This document shows positions 32,612-45,000 of a stretch of DNA of 64,000 nt, in pieces. The stretch is from assembly GCA_035048495.1 (NCBI GenBank), contig CM068546.1:11786435-11850434 (forward strand), written 5' to 3'. The translations under genes and the position numbers were made by a program. Within the stretch, counting starts at the first letter, position 1, and every line of letters begins with the position of its first letter. The notes beneath the pieces were generated by a model. It made no database searches, had not been told where the DNA came from, and saw nothing but the letters and a program-made list of their open reading frames with translations. The stretch is from Euptelea pleiosperma. Taxonomy: Eukaryota; Streptophyta; Magnoliopsida; Ranunculales; Eupteleaceae.

Positions 32612-34176
32612 CTACATGCATGGCATAAAAAGTAACCACTATTATGATCACATAGTTACAATAGTAAGATTTGTAGTGCTTGAGAGGTTATGTTTGCAGG
32701 GAAAGCAGAGTAGGAACCAGAATAAAATAAATAGCACATACTTGACAAGTAAATATATAGTGAGGTCAAGAGTGGATAGACCAAGAGAAGAAAAAAGAAA
32801 CGAAATAACTTTCACATAGTTGAACTGACCATGGGTTCAAAGTCGTGTGTAAGGAGGATTTTGTTATGGTATATTATCATTGAAGCACATATACAATATA
32901 CTTTGCAAAGCTTCAAATTGAGAGGAAACAAAAAAGAACTTTTTTCCTTTTACAGCATCTATCCAAATAGTTGGTGCAAAGATTAGGAAAGCCAAACTGC
33001 CAGCCCATTTGAAGATTAAAGGTACCTTAGTAAAGTTAATTGCCTTCTTTAATGCATCAATAAAACATACATGGCTTCAAAATTTGAACCAGTCCTCTTT
33101 CATTTTTGTTAAAGAAATCACTAAAACAAAAAGGGTGACAGCTGTACATGTCCGGATGTGAATCGGAATGTGGATCAACAGTTTGACACGCGTATCCAAA
33201 CAAGCATAGTTTCGGCTAAAAGTGCTGTGTCAATACATGCATGACATGGCAAAAATCCCAACACTGACAAGTGACAACGACCGTGAAAACAAATAAAAGT
33301 GAGCACTTTAAGAATGCTTATCAATCTAAAGATTAGAAAATTCCATGTATTGATGGAGAGACAGATCTTTGAATTTACTTGCAATCTATTAAGTAACAAA
33401 GAGCTAAAGAAAAAGAGCATTAAGTAGATGAATCTACAATACAAAAAAAATGATTGATTAAGTTTAACACACATCCTAGTTCATCCTATCTATTTTCTAT
33501 AGGCAAGCTAGAGCTATGGACACAAGGGCCTTAGGACCTGTTTCGAAAACAAAAATAGGGCCGACCGTGGTAAGTCCAGGTATGGTTCTTTTAGCTTGTG
33601 TTTGGTAGCTATGCAAGGCCCATTTTTTTAGGCCCCACTTTTCAGATTATGAGGACATCAAGACCTCATATTTCATGGATGAGTAACACACACCAATACT
33701 GCCCACTACTAAACTAATCAATATGTACCTCTTACTATACCAAAATCTAAACAGCAACCCAAATACTTTTAAGGCCACAAAACTTACATCCTCACACTCT
33801 CGCAACTTTTATTCCACTCCATTAAATTAAAATCATAGTACAAACACTGGAATAACTCTATGATTGGATCATGTATGACAACTATACCACAAAGTCAAAT
33901 GCATCAGAAAAGAAAAAAAGAAAAGTGCAAAGAATCAAGTTATGGAAGGAATACGGAAATGAATAAATGTATTTTATTAACAATAAGGTACTTTCACCAA
34001 TCTTGAGAATGGTAATAAATAAGGTCTCATGATAAAGAGTAATTTAAAATAAAACCACCAAAGTATTGGTTGGTAGAAGTTCTCGCCTGTATATACTATC
34101 AATGTTATTGCGATTCCAAAGGGGCAAAAAGAAGCAAAGATTGAATAACAGAGAAAGGCAATCCATAAGATTTAAC

Positions 34177-34194
34177 TATATATATATATATATA
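34177..34194. repeat. (TA)n microsatellite
   Basis: Nine TA dinucleotides within the CACTA interior. Confidence 0.85.
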
Positions 34195-35219
34195 GAGGCT
34201 GAATTGAAGAGAAATACTAAAACTTTAAGACTTCAACCCAAAAGTTGCAAGACAAACGGAGGACTTGACTACAGTAAGCAAACACACTAATAGAAAATAG
34301 GAAACACCCCAAAAACCTCAGTTGTAGCCACCTAAGGGAAGCAACTCATACCTGCATTATTAGATCAAACTCAATCACATATATAGGGATTTTGGTGAAA
34401 GATTGAAAGTTGGATTTAGAGCCCAAATTCACAAAGTTTTGCTCAACCCACTCTTCTAATGCGAAAAACCCTCTTTAAATAAAAAAAAAAAATCAAAGTC
34501 AACAAACCCAAAATCCTATCTGACGGTCAAAAACCACCATTAACACAACAACAACCCAATCGCAACATAGTCTCCAATTGACATAAGCTTGAACTGATAA
34601 TCGCTATTGAAAGAAAAAATTCAAAATTGAAGTCAGAAGTCAAGGTAGGGAAAGCCCTTTTAGTTCTCACCATGTAAGATCCATACAAGGAACATGCAAA
34701 TAAGTTACCAATATTTCCTATGAACTACTCTCATAATTGCATAAACTTTTAATATAAAAGAGAATAGCTAGCAATAGTGGAACACCCACTTTAGGATCCA
34801 TAATGCCAATAGCAGCCAAGGAATCTACAGTGTCACTCTCCAACGAATGATGCATGCATGACCAAAACAACAACTATAAAGCTGAGTAACAAAGACATTT
34901 CTACAATGAAGAAAAGCAAAGATGATTTTATACGATGGAAATAAACTTAGTTATATAATATTAACTTTCAAGCAAACAACATTATTGCATATGAACAAGT
35001 TCTACCAAATGTATAGACTTTAATAAGAAATAAACCTGTTAAAAAAGTTTCCTAAGACTGAGAAATCAGTAAAGGCTCATGACCTCAATATTACACACTT
35101 GGATTCATCATCACTAGAGAAAAGGACCATTCCACAATATTCCAGCACTTCGTTATTAGTAGGGCAATAGGTAAACATGAACTTGCCTCAATTGACAAAG
35201 TGAAATAGTAAAATTGATC

Positions 35220-35660
35220 ACAGGGTGATACACCAATCAGGCTGAATTTTGTGTATACAAAAGATCAGCCTAATTAGTGGTTTATAGGCGTTAAATCTAA
35301 ATACACCAAAACAACCCTCGAAAAGACTAAAATCCAACAATTTAAACACGCCAATCAAGCTGAATTTCGGTGTGTAAGACTAAAATTCAACGATTTAAAC
35401 ACACCAATCAAGCTAAATACCCCTGAAAATACCAGAATCCAACAGTTAAAAAACACAAATCAGGCTGATTGGTCTTTAGAAAAGATCAGCCTGATTGGTG
35501 GTTTATAGGTGTTGTATTAGGTCAGAAATCAGGGTTTTGTAAAGGGCCAAAAACCCCCAAAAAAAAAAAGCTAAACACACCAATTATGCTCAAATCCAAC
35601 GATTAGAAATGGGCAAAAAATCAGCCTATTGGTGGTACATAGGCGTTGGAACTGAGAGTA
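35220..35660. repeat. Cluster of direct and inverted CACCAATCAGGCTGA units
   Basis: CACCAATCA(A/G)GCTGAATTT or its complement GATCAGCCTGATTGGTGG, followed by TTTATAGGCGTT, occurs about seven times in both orientations. The same words form the arms of MITE family 1, so this is probably a rearranged pile of MITE arms inside the CACTA element. Confidence 0.65.
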
Positions 35661-36004
35661 GTCTTTCGTCCGGATTCAATGGAGCAACCCTGGGCCCATA
35701 TCTACACTTGAATATAGATTTGAATCAGATTTGGAATGTAAAAAAAAATACAGATTTGAAATCTAAAATACCTACTCAAAACACTTTTTTTTTATAAGTT
35801 ACTCAAAACACATTTGAAATGGAATAAGGGCTAAATCATGATTCAATGGTGACAACCCTGGGCCCATATCCACACTTGAATGTAAAAAAATACAGATTTA
35901 AATCGGATTTGAAATGTAAAAAGAAATACATATTTAAAATGTACAAAACCTAATCAAAACATAGATTTGAAATGGAATAAGGGCTAAACATTCACAAATT
36001 AACC

Positions 36005-36200
36005 AAACCCTAAACCCAAATCCTCAACCCCTTTCAATCCATATACAACCAGCAACCAAAAACCATAGAGAGAGAGAGAGAAGACATATGTACGGTTCTG
36101 TCAAAATGAAAAACCCCAACCCTCAACCCCTTTCAGTCCCTACACAACCAAACCCCAAACCGTAGAAGAGAGAGAGAGAAAGAGGACATACAGTTTTGCG
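36005..36200. repeat. Two-unit tandem repeat of about 100 bp
   Basis: TCAACCCCTTTCA(A/G)TCC, ATACAACCA, AACCATAGAGAGAGAG and GACATA...ACGGTTCTG occur twice in the same order (about 36018 and 36121). Confidence 0.7.
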
Positions 36201-36484
36201 GAGTGGGTTCAGTGAGAGAGGGTGAGAGAGCATCTTCTTTAGTTCATCTTCTTCAGTGCGGAGTGGGTTTATCTTCTTCAGTATGGAGTGGATGGAGGCA
36301 GAAGCGCGTTAACGGTGGAGCACTGACGAGAGAACCGGCAACATAAAGGTGGAAAACTAGTGGCACAACGTTGGAGCACTGGCGGAGAGAGCAAGGAGCA
36401 AGGAGAAAGGAGAAAGACCGACGAGTGGAGAGAGTAAGGAGAGGTTTTAGGGCATTTTGGGGGTTCTATTTTTTTGTTATATAC

Positions 36485-36790
36485 GAAACTTTTTAGCGGC
36501 GGCCAAATGTGGCCGCCCGTAATCGACCTATTAGCAGCGGTCACATACTTGGCCGCCACTATTAGTCAACGTATAGCGGCGATCGTGCAAAAAACCGCCG
36601 CTAATGGTTCCATTAGCGACGACCATAAGCTGGCCGCCACTAAAACTCATCAGTGAGAAGTGAAATTTTCCCACCAATTTTTCACGCCAAGCCTATAGCG
36701 GCGGTCATCACCTGGCCGCCGCTAAATCCCCCCTATAGTGGCGATTTTTTCTGGCCGCCGCTAAAAGTCCATCGCTAATACTCAATTTTC
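36485..36790. repeat. Right subterminal repeats of the CACTA element
   Basis: Multiple TAGCGGCGGCCA/TGGCCGCCGCTA words in both orientations, the counterpart of the left array. A GC-richer stretch at 36200-36470 lies just inside. Confidence 0.85.
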
Positions 36791-36854
36791 TTGTAATGTT
36801 ATAATGTAAATTACTCTAATACCCATGGACAAAAGTTCAGGGTATTACAGAGGA

Positions 36855-37720
36855 GCCCACGACTCCTCTCTTTTGTGGCCCAGGTGAGAAAGAGAAAGGA
36901 TCGTCTCTAATGAGGGAGAGAGAGACGTGTGTGATAAGGGTGAGGGTTGAGAGAGAGATCCACATGTGGAGAGAAGTGGGAATGGTGGAGGCGGTTCCTA
37001 ATATGAAAGAGAAAGGGAGGACCTTTTCGACTGGGGAAAAGAGGGTAAAATGGCCATGAAGCCGTGGGTACCCATTGATTTCTTAATTTGATTTTTTTGT
37101 TTTCTTTTCTTTATTTTATTTTTGGGAAAGATGGGTGTGTGTGTGTGTGAAGTGTGTGGAGTGTGATCGTGTGTCTCTTCATCGAGCAAGACCATGGGTT
37201 TCTCAAGTGGCCCTATGGTCATGAGCACTTGGCGGTGAGATTTGTGGGCTACTTGGCCGTGGCTTATTTTGAAGGTTGTGGGCTCGTGAGTGAGTGGGCT
37301 GGGAAGTGCTTGGGTAGTGACTAGGCGGTGCTAGGTGGCAGTGAGATGTCTACTAGGGTTGATGAGTGGATGGCCCAATGGTCCAAAAGAAGATCTAACG
37401 GTAGAAAAAGCTATTGGAGATGGGATAGAGCTAGAGGAAAGGAGATCAGAGGTTAAATGATGGAGATTGGAGGGTTAGGATGATCAATCTAATGATCGGG
37501 GTGGTCGATCTAAGGATCGTACGGTGGGATATGATGATCTAATGGTGAGATGTGGATAGTTAGATCATGGAGAGGGGAATCAGATGGTCGATCTGAGGAT
37601 CTAATGGTAGGATCAGATGATCTAAGGGTTAGATGTTAGGGTTTATAGAGATGGAAGAGAAATGAGAGAGTTAAAAGAGAGAGAGATGAGAGAAAATAAT
37701 AGAGTATAAAGAGAATAACT
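36855..37720. repeat. GA-rich region right of the solo LTR
   Basis: Purine-rich with GAGAGAGA runs, a (GT)n run at 37134-37149, and repeated GATCTAA(T/G)G(A/G)T words between 37380 and 37630. No ORF of note. Continues into the dispersed repeat at 37700. Confidence 0.45.
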
Positions 37721-38240
37721 GGTGGAGGGTCTTGAACCCTGGTTTTCAACATTGTCTTCAATCGGCTTTACCAATAGTGTAAGCCGTCATTATATGTCAT
37801 TTGGTGGGCTTTGAATTACTTTGGTCTATCCACTTTGCCTTTCTCTCGGTTCTTTGGGCCGGCTTTGCGATCATCTGGCCTATCCAGTACTTGGCTTTTA
37901 TCTTTTTATCCTAGCCTGTTGATTCTTTAAGCTTTGATAGTGGGCTTCTGTGGTTGATCGTGGGTCCACAAGTCTCGAGAATCGCTCAATCGGGTTTTTG
38001 CGAGAGAAAAAATACGTAATGAGACTTGATCAAAATGACTTCATATCTAGACTTCTGAAAATGTGTTTAATGCATGCAAATATATCATTTCATCCAGAAA
38101 AGTGTGTTCTATGTAATAGAAGAAACTCGTATGTAGAAAAATTGATAAATAGATAAGTTTTATGTAGGAGAGTGCGATAACGCTAGAAGGATAATGGCTT
38201 AAAATAAGCACTTTTAAGCGAATATCGGGTACGACTACAT
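37700..38240. repeat. Dispersed repeat, partner at 51590-52165
   Basis: Ordered shared words with the 51.6-kb copy: GGGT(C/T)TTGAACC, CAATCGGGTTT, AAAAAATACGTAAT, CTTC(T/C)GAAAAT, AAAAGTGTGTTCTA, ACGCTA(G/A)AAG, AAAATAAG and GCGAATATC. Probably the end region of an LTR-type element. It contains a tRNA-like module. Confidence 0.75.
37721..37789 (-). other. tRNA-derived module (pseudo-tRNA) in a dispersed repeat
   Basis: In minus orientation it reads GGCTTACACTATTGGTAAAG, then about 25 bases, then AGGGTTCAAGACCCT and CCACCA. These resemble a D arm/A box, an anticodon region, a T arm/B box (GGTTCAAGACC) and a CCA end. The acceptor stem is not evident, so this is not a functional tRNA. The matching segment in the sister repeat is at 51660-51721. 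Confidence 0.45.
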
Positions 38241-38938
38241 AAGGGAAGAGTTTTTAGCTCTTAAAAATAATAATGAATAAGGGTGGGATAACCCTATAAG
38301 GGCATTAAATAGGTTTAGGGTTAAGACATGTATTCCTTAAAGCATAAGGAATGACGTGGTAAGGCCTAATAGGATTAAGAAGGAATTGGGAGGGAAAAGT
38401 TCTAGCTGATTTATAAACTAGGATCCACCCCAAATAATGCTCCCAGCGTCCCATGCAAAAGTGAAGGAGAGGGAGATGATTCTCTCTCCTAGGTGGCACA
38501 AAAAAATAATTAATTATGAGTTGTCATTATTTAATGTGTTAACACAATCAATTAATTAATTAATTTGAAAGATATGTGTCATGTACAGTCAACAATTCTG
38601 AATTAATTATGTCAACTATGCTAATTAAATCTATCTTAACCACTATGATAGCTTGTAGGGTGTATGACACACACACACTATCATTTATATGTATAGTATG
38701 TAATTTATACACTAATTAAATACAAATCATAAGTTATAAACATAAAATAATTAAAATAAATACAACAATAATTATTAATAATATATTAATACACATATGG
38801 GGCTTAAAATAGTCCCAAACATTGGCACCACCAATGCTCGTCAAACCTTAAATACTTATTACATTTTTTGTCATTATTAATTTTTTTATTTTTAGACCCA
38901 AATTCATGTTCTATAGCATCTATATTACATATCTATTA
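38241..38938. other. Intergenic, nothing recognised
   Basis: AT-rich with several AATTAATT runs (38500-38600). No gene supported. Confidence 0.35.
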
Positions 38939-39600
38939 TCTATACTAAAGCAGAGCCCTACTGAGGTAACGATGTCTTCATATTTTTTCTACTACTTTTT
39001 TCAAAAATACCCTGCAACCAAAACTTTTACAACCAAAACTTACATCTTTCTATTCCCCAAGACGTCTCTCTATATCCCCTTCCCCATACGTCCCTCTATT
39101 CCTCCAAGATGTCTCTCTATCTCCCCCTTCCCTGTGATGAGTGAAGAACAAGTATATAGGATCCGAAGGGCCTCTCTCTATTAGAATTCATGTAACTATA
39201 TTGTTTCAAGAAATTCGAAGGAGTTCCCAATAATCCGACTGAAATCACAGTAAGTAACTTGATCAAAAGAAGGGGATTGTGTTTGTTCGAAGGAATCACT
39301 CTTAGGATCTACAATGTTCTCGAGGCTGCTGGAGATGGAACTCTTCTCATGCTTTACCAGATCATGGAGTTGAGTATTTCTCAGTCATTTTCAGATTCTT
39401 CAAGGTATTTCATTGTAAGAGGTATTTTGAGGTGGGCTCAACTGAATGGTCGCTCCATCCCTCTAAAATCTTCGTTCCTACTTTATTATAATTTACATAG
39501 ACAAGTTTTAGTTTTTAAACATCAAAAAGAAATTTCAGTATTGTTTGGATCACCATTTTTGCTCTTTTGCAAATAAAAACAAGGTAGGGGCCATTTTTTT
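38939..39600 (+). mobile_element. Helitron-like 5' end with an unassigned ORF
   Basis: TCTATACTAAAGCAGAGCC at 38939 resembles the 5' end of plant Helitrons (TCTATACTA...). A less AT-rich interior follows, with a 105-codon ORF at 39259-39576 whose start reads MIKRRGLCLFEGITLRIYNV. I do not recognise that protein; it may be a captured exon. I found no matching hairpin-CTRR 3' end, so the element's limits are unknown. Confidence 0.35.
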
Positions 39601-40080
39601 ATTATTTCCTCATCTTCACATGTGAAGCACGTTCTTCGTTGACGAATGGTTTGCAAAGCTTGACACGAGTGCAAATAATCCAATATGGTATAATTTGCAA
39701 TAACGATGTATACAATTTTACAAAGGGTTGCATTATTTGTTTCATATATCAAGAGACGTTTCCAAATACATTTGCAAATACAGGTCCAAATACATGAAGG
39801 ACCAGTTGTAGTTAACTGCTTTCTTTGATTCTTTTAACGGATTAAGCATTGTCCATCCCTACTCTCTGCTTTATGGGACCTTGTTGAAGTTCATGTTCGT
39901 CTTCCCTAAATTTTTCATTATTTCTCTTATTACAAAATAATGTATCCAAGTTTTCATACTAAAAAGTATAAACTTCTCTAATTCTATGCCTCAAGAGTTA
40001 CTAGGGCATTTCGTGGCAAAGTGCATGTGAAGGAGTCTGGATTTATAGAATTGTTTCCTATATCACATAGGAACTACTAA
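39601..40080. other. Intergenic, nothing recognised
   Basis: AT-rich, no supported feature. Confidence 0.35.
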
Positions 40081-40250
40081 TATGCCACATGGCATACTAT
40101 TTCAAGCCCACCCACCATATGTATGTTGCCACCCATTGTTGACTACACATAAATAATGAACCTGATTGATGATTTCTAGCCATTGGATCAAGCTTTTTTT
40201 CAAGATAGGCTTCACGACCAAGCCATAAATAAAATCTAACCCCATATTCC
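40081..40250. mobile_element. Half copy of MITE family 1
   Basis: Left arm only: TATGCCACATGGCATACT, CACCATATGTATG, TGATTGATGATTTCTAGCC and ATTGGATCAAGC. The right arm is missing. Confidence 0.55.
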
Positions 40251-41040
40251 ATTGATCTACAATTTCTGTTCTTCCTCTTCTTTTTAATGTCATTTATTTG
40301 TTGTGCTTTATTTTGGTCTTTGGATTCATATTTATACATTTCGTTTCAACACATTCAAGTCAATCAACCAATCTCTACCAACAAGAGATTGGTTGGTCTT
40401 CACTATTCTTAGTCGGTAAATGAGAATATGATAGACTCAACAAAAACTATGGATCATTCGACTGGAAACAAACAAACAACAAAATTCGTTTTATACATAG
40501 ATTTAGGTAAAAAATGTTATTATCATATATACAAAATACTTGACAGAATTTAATTTCTTGCAACCAAAATAATAAAAAAAGGACAAACTAAAATTAATTA
40601 GGAGAAAAACCTAAGCCATGAAAATGTAAAAATTTAGGAACAATCAAAATTTCACATCCTAGAAAAATCTATAGTTTTTAATTTCTTATAAATAAAAAAA
40701 TAATTTTTAAAACATAAAAAATAAGTGAAGCAATAAAAAAGAAAGAAATGCATTTGTAAAATAATGAAAAAAATTGTAACAGTCGAATGGGCCCGGGGCA
40801 TTTCAACATAATGGAACCCTGAAGTGAGAGCCTAGCCTTCTTATGTGAAATTTCATCGGTCCGTTCTCTTTAATTCAATATACTTAGAAGGGGGGTTGAT
40901 TAGGTATTTAAAATTTTTTATATCTACACAGTTTTACTGGTCTATGGTAAGAGAATAAAATCGCATGCCTTAGTTGTTTGAAAAAAGATTATCACAACTG
41001 ACTCAAATTGAATATACCTCAATGGCATATTTTTTTTTCG
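40251..41040. other. Intergenic, nothing recognised
   Basis: AT-rich. A GGGCCCGGGGC word at 40790-40800 is the only GC-rich point. No gene supported. Confidence 0.35.
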
Positions 41041-41330
41041 TCGTTTGATCTAATCAGAATAAATTGCAGAATATAAACAAACAATCACACAAGACAAGAG
41101 ATTTTTACGTAGAAACCTTACCCAAAGAAAAACTACGGGACCACGTCCAAACGGAAAGTATCACTAATTGAAAAGTTAAATGAAACAAAGGTTACCTACG
41201 CAACACCGTTGCAAATACATCTTTCAACCTTAGTCAAGGTCTACTGCTGATGCGTCCACGTCCTCTGAATCAACGCTACGAATCCACGGGGGCCCTTATA
41301 GCCAAGAAGCCTTGTCCGCTTGTTTAGTTT
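41041..41330. repeat. Dispersed repeat, partner at 50300-50580
   Basis: ACAAACAATCACACAA, TTTTACG(T/A)(A/G)GAAA, CGGGACCACGTCCA and TACGAATCCAC have counterparts in the same order in the putative copia LTR at 50.3 kb. Likely a solo LTR or LTR fragment of a related element. Confidence 0.5.
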
Positions 41331-41779
41331 GGTACACCCCAAACCTACCGTCGATCGCCTCCTCCGATCTTAATTCTCAACACTCCCGCCTTTGCAGAAG
41401 GTGAATGATTCAGTACACCCTAATCGAGCGTACACGATCATTAACTGACAAATCGGCAGTTACTCAAATGACTCATGTCGTCAACCATCTGATTCTTGCT
41501 GTCTCTGTCTTTTAGTTTTCACATAGTTGGCGAAGTATATGTAACACGACATCTCACACTACACTTGTGCTCGTAGGAACGGTTATAAGAATATTTTTAT
41601 GTCAAATGGAATCTTTGCCAAATTCAATATGAAAATATTTCTTACATTATGAACACTTGGGTCCAACCGTCCTACATTACAAATGAGTCATGCATCATAT
41701 AAGGGAGACCCTATCAGCTTCCATTTGGACTTTGATATGCAAGGTCCTTTCCAAAAGCTCGATAGGATCCCACACTAAA
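41331..41779. other. Intergenic, nothing recognised
   Basis: Possibly the rest of the LTR-like repeat at 41041. No gene. Confidence 0.3.
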
Positions 41780-42062
41780 AATTCCATGGGGCACATTCAT
41801 TTGAACTCACTGACCATGAATGTTTGGCCCAATGCTTGGTGGACCTATGCACTAAAAGCACATGATTGGTGATTTTTAGCCATTGGATTTTTTATCATGG
41901 GTATAAAAAGGCCCATGGATGCATTCCAAGCCCAATGATATAAAATGCTCATATTCAGTGATATAAATCACCAATAAGTCTAATTTTGGTGTGTTGGTTC
42001 AGCACTGCTGCTTAATCATTCATTGGAAAAGTGATCCCATAAGATTGTGCCATATGATATTT
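41780..42062. mobile_element. Foldback MITE, family 1 (diverged)
   Basis: CATGGGGCACATTC, TGACCATGAATGTTTGGCCC and ATTGGTGATTTTTAGCC on the left are mirrored by AAATCACCAATAAG, TTCATTGG and AAGATTGTGCCATATG on the right. Confidence 0.55.
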
Positions 42063-45000
42063 TGAAGAAAAGGATGGATCAAAATGTGAAACGGCTATTG
42101 GTAGCAATTTTTTTCTTTTATACTCTCTCCTGTGATTCTAGAACATGTAACCTACATTAAGGGATGAAAATTATCATGGACTCATGTATGTTTTCTCTCC
42201 TACGATTTCTTTCAGATCACTGAACCTTGGATGGTTTGTTCAAAGTAGAACTTCCTCAAGTTCAGCATTCCATCTATCGACTATCCAACTTCGCAAGTTT
42301 TTTACTCCAAAAGTAAAACATTTTTTCATTATATATATATCAAAACAATTTAAAATTATACATACAAAAAAAATCTATATAAAATTTTTTCTTACTTTGT
42401 CCATGCTTAGCATGGGCTATTGATTCCCAATTTTGTATTGAAAAGTAATTTGACAAATACATTCTAAAGTTTATGAGAAATCAAATAAATCAAAATTTCT
42501 ATATTAGGGTATAAACAAACCTCAAACACTGAAAAATAAATTTTAAGTATGGGAATACTCTCAACATTGGATTTTTCAAAAATCTCTTCAAAGTTATAAT
42601 TAATTTACTAATAGTTAAATTAAGTCAACATAAGTTAAATAAAAGTTTGAAAAGTCTAAAATACCCTAGTTAATTATAAAAATATACTTCCAATAAGATT
42701 TTTTAGAAAGTCCTCCAAATTTGGAGATATAATCTCTAAAGCTATTTGATGGATCTAACCAATTATGATTCATGTATTCAGAAAGTTAAATTATTAAGGT
42801 AATTCTAAGCTATATGGATACGAAAATACATGAATCATAATTGGTTCATATCAATCAAAGTTTAAAAAATTGGGTTATTATTATTTATCTCTTTTAAAAG
42901 TAATTTTATCATTGAAATTCAAAATACTATGTTTTCGCTGTACACTCTGATCCTAAGTTTCTTAAATATTTTTATTAAATATAGACTAAAAATTTAAATT
43001 AAGTGTGCTAATTAGGAATTTTACAAGTTATGTGGTTAAATTAATTATTCGAGCATACATTAGTTTTAAAATATATCAATAAATGTGCAAATACAAAAAT
43101 ATAAAACATACAACTGCTAACCATTCCACACAAAACACTTATTTCATATAGAACAATCAGAAAAAGATTACATCTATGGCACATAATATACGATCTCATT
43201 CCCATAGGTTGTCACATAGCTACTTTCCATTCAAATTCAGAATTACAGTTATCAAATATTTGGAGGGTTTGATTCGTATATTACATTATATGTATATATA
43301 CATAAATACATCTTAGAGTTCAAAGTTCTATAATTAATCAAATGTCATTGTATCGATATATTCCTGTAGTCAATTGGCTGAAACCTTAAGGATCTAAAGT
43401 CTAAGCTCTAATACCACTCTATTATACTATTAACCCAAGATCATTGAACTGACTCACAATCCATGGGTTAACCCATAACCCAAGGCTAAGGTGTAAGGAG
43501 ATATAAAGAAAAAATATAAATAAATTAGTGATCATGTTTCTAAGTTCACATCAATGTTAAAATAAGTCAAACCCCACATGTCATATTCATCTCAAAATTT
43601 ACACTACTTAACCCACATCAGAAATTATGTTTAGGATCGAAATTTAAAATGAAACATAAAACCCAATTTTAGAAAATCAATTTATTTTGCAAAAACCTAA
43701 AAATCTATAAGAGATGTCTGTCTTGCTGTTTTTTCACTACGTTTAATTTATAAAGTTCGAAAGCCTACTTTATATGACTTAAAACTAACTTAGAGACCTA
43801 ATAAGGGAATTTTTAATATGTGATACTATTAAGAGAATTTTTTCAAAAAATAGGCCTGAAGTCTTAAAAATGTTTATAGTCTACAGAAATATATATTCAA
43901 CACTCTCTCAATAAAGAGTTCACAATTCTTTCCAGAAGCATTCTCTTGGGGCCCATGACTTTAATCTAAAAATTGAGAGAAAAACTTATCTCACATAAGA
44001 GTCTAGAGGGTCCTCTAGAAAAAGAATCAAAATTTATGCAGTTCTGAATTTAGACTACTAAAATCTATTTTTTTTTTTATATAAAATCAAGTTATATTAC
44101 AAAATTCATAACTTTATTAGGAGAACTCAAAAAGGGATGATTCTACTTGGGTTTCAATGGTAATTTCAAAATCCAGAACTTTCATGTTTTGGCCAAAATC
44201 TAATTCTTAAGTTTTTCAAAAAATTATGACAATAAGGTTTTAGTGCAAAATTACAAAAAAATAGGGTTTGAAAACAAAAATTTTGTAAAGTAACCATAGG
44301 TTCTGTGGTTAATGTTTTCTTCTAGAATTATAAGTAGATTGTACATGGAAGTTAGAAAAATATGAGTTTTGAAAACACTCAAAAAAATATTTATAATCAA
44401 AATATTATGGTGATGTGGTGACCTGAAAGAAGTACAAAAAATATATAAAACAAATACATACTTAAATATCTTGATTATCATTCAAATAAAACAAATATAA
44501 ATTTGTTCAATACGTAAAAAATAACTAAATTAAATTTTATACACAATCTAAATTTATATAACAAAAAATAATAAATCTTCATTGGTTCCAATTGAGCTAT
44601 GTAGTTGAGAAAATTGGTACATTTAGGGGTGTAAATTTGGCCCACGACTCAAAACTTGGTCCGATGACATACCACCACACCCCCTGCTGACATGATATCA
44701 CACTCCCTTCCATCTTTACTTATACGTACCCTATTGACATGATGTCACACACCCTTGTTTTGATCGTTTCTCTCCCCTCCTCATTTTTTTATCATTGCCA
44801 TCATTCATCTTTTTAACCGTCTCCTTCATTTTCTGACCATTGCATACCTCCCATTTACAAGACCGTTGCACCCCATTTTTCTATTTAAACCATTATCTCC
44901 CTTTCAACCATACACTTGCACACTCTTTTTCAATCTCTCTATTTTCTTTCTAATTATCCAACATATTAAATTAATAATAATATTATTTAATATATAAATA

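Larger units (their letters stand above)
27820..36798. mobile_element. Non-autonomous CACTA (En/Spm-type) element, about 9 kb
   Basis: The left end CACTACAGGAAAATATGG and the right end, reverse-complemented CATTACAAGAAAATTGAG, are the CACTA-type terminal repeats. Both are flanked by the 3-bp duplication TTA (27817-27819 and 36799-36801), the superfamily's hallmark. Subterminal repeats lie inside both ends. The roughly 8.3-kb interior has no ORF over 100 codons and no recognisable TNP2-like transposase, so it cannot move by itself. It holds repeats, a long T run and some exon-like pieces (listed separately). It inserted into a solo LTR. Confidence 0.87.
26090..36849. mobile_element. Solo LTR with 5-bp TSD, split by a CACTA element
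   Basis: The left end TGTCACGCCCCGGATTC and right end GTTCAGGGTATTACA have the TG...CA form of LTRs. Both are flanked by GAGGA (26085-26089 and 36850-36854). Removing the CACTA element (27820-36798) and its 3-bp duplication leaves one uninterrupted LTR of about 1.78 kb, with no gag-pol and no second LTR. This is what unequal recombination between two LTRs leaves behind. The text rejoins smoothly (ATACCCTTA then TAATGTAAATT). The TGTCACGCCCC start suggests a large-LTR gypsy-type family, by analogy only. Short ORFs within it are not credible. Confidence 0.85.

Noticed and set aside
37721..37789. Functional tRNA gene
   Set aside because: A and B boxes and a CCA-like end can be seen, but no acceptor stem pairs and the anticodon arm is not formed. 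Called a tRNA-derived module only.
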